This document shows positions 55,116 to 55,391 of a stretch of DNA of 55,391 nt, in pieces. Positions within the stretch are counted from its first letter, which is position 1; each line of letters begins with the position of its first letter. The DNA comes from Modestobacter sp. DSM 44400. Lineage in GTDB: Bacteria; Actinomycetota; Actinomycetes; Mycobacteriales; Geodermatophilaceae. The stretch spans positions 1-55,391 of the forward strand of contig NZ_FNOZ01000026.1 of NCBI RefSeq assembly GCF_900107175.1. The letters run 5' to 3'. The position numbers and the translations under genes are program-made. The notes beneath the pieces are model-generated. The model saw only the letters and a list, made by a program, of their open reading frames with translations, was not told the DNA's origin and did no database searches.

Positions 55116-55391
55116 GTGACCACCGGTGTGTCCGATGAGGCACTGGCCGAGAAGTTCGCCAGCGTGTTTCCGCACCTGAACGAGCGGCAGCGTCGGCTGC
55201 TGGCGGGGGCCGAGGCACGTTCGCTGGGCCGGGGCGGCACCGCCCGGGTGGCCCGCGCCAGCGGGTTGCACCCGGAGACCGTGACCGCTGGGATGGCGGA
55301 GCTGACCGGCGGCGCGCCGGTGACCGATCGGGTGCGTCGCCCCGGGGGCGGGCGCCGGCCGTTGACCGAGACCGACCCGACGCTTCTCACC
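55116..55391 (+). CDS. ISAzo13-family transposase, N-terminal part (runs off window)
   Basis: From GTG 55116, 92 codons are open to the window end. The product contains ALAEKFASVFPHLNERQRRL, GAEARSLGRGGTARVARASG and RVRRPGGGRRPLTETDPTLL, the standard N-terminus of ISAzo13-like transposases (HTH part). The catalytic domain lies outside. The left terminal repeat would lie between 55049 and 55115 but was not identified. It is not the same family as the IS at the left end. Confidence 0.85.
   Translation, partial: MTTGVSDEALAEKFASVFPHLNERQRRLLAGAEARSLGRGGTARVARASGLHPETVTAGMAELTGGAPVTDRVRRPGGGRRPLTETDPTLLT

Overview
The window comes from a very GC-rich actinobacterium. Frequent GTG starts, stop/start overlaps (ATGA, GTGA) and the gene content (mec-cysO-cysM, CsoR-type copper operon, MEDS-HATPase and SpoIIE regulators, DUF3494 protein with a class F-like sortase) suggest Geodermatophilaceae or a close relative; this placement is inference. 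Both ends fall inside transposase genes of different families (IS5-like at the left, ISAzo13-like at the right), so the ends may be repeat-limited contig ends.

Layout: 0-2.2 kb holds a truncated IS5 transposase, a decayed MFS efflux fragment, a metallophosphoesterase and an RlmA-type rRNA methyltransferase. 2.2-9 kb: GlsB-like membrane protein, ctaD, serB, the NAD salvage pair pncA/pncB, clpS and a DUF2017 gene. 9-12.2 kb: the CysO sulfur-carrier cysteine pathway (mec, cysO, cysM) followed by an Rv1339-like MBL hydrolase. In M. tuberculosis that block runs on to rph and rdgB; here rph/rdgB are at 18.8-20.2 kb and the gap holds stress and DNA-repair genes (LigD-type polymerase, TmrB-like kinase, broken DUF4262 gene, peroxiredoxin, YjbQ, large catalase). 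20-24.6 kb: a membrane glycosyltransferase pair, gene remnants, tRNA-Leu(UAG) and small genes. 24.5-27.3 kb: csoR-copZ-copA behind a CsoR box. 27.3-38.9 kb: TetR, EAL phosphodiesterase, phosphatase, aldo/keto reductase, acyl-CoA dehydrogenase and thioesterase, a broken conserved gene, an SDR, an AlkZ-like winged-helix protein, a PAS-SpoIIE phosphatase split by a stop codon, and an alpha/beta hydrolase.

38.9-45.0 kb is a phenylacetate-CoA module: paaR-paaK divergent from paaABCDE, with two near-palindromic operators between them. Then follow idi, a MEDS-HATPase regulator, a MetV/MetF-like fusion, a methyltransferase and a flavoprotein monooxygenase. 49.9-51.7 kb holds a secreted DUF3494 protein coupled to a sortase. 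52.1-55.0 kb holds a heme oxygenase gene upstream of a bacteriophytochrome-SpoIIE gene that carries an in-frame amber codon and a frameshift.

The most striking non-coding signal is a family of at least eight copies of an intergenic hairpin with a near-invariant TCGCAAGCTC loop and compensating stem changes, often starting right at a stop codon. Other points of interest are a CysO that ends in Gly-Gly-Cys, several broken signalling genes, and a possible non-LPXTG sortase substrate.
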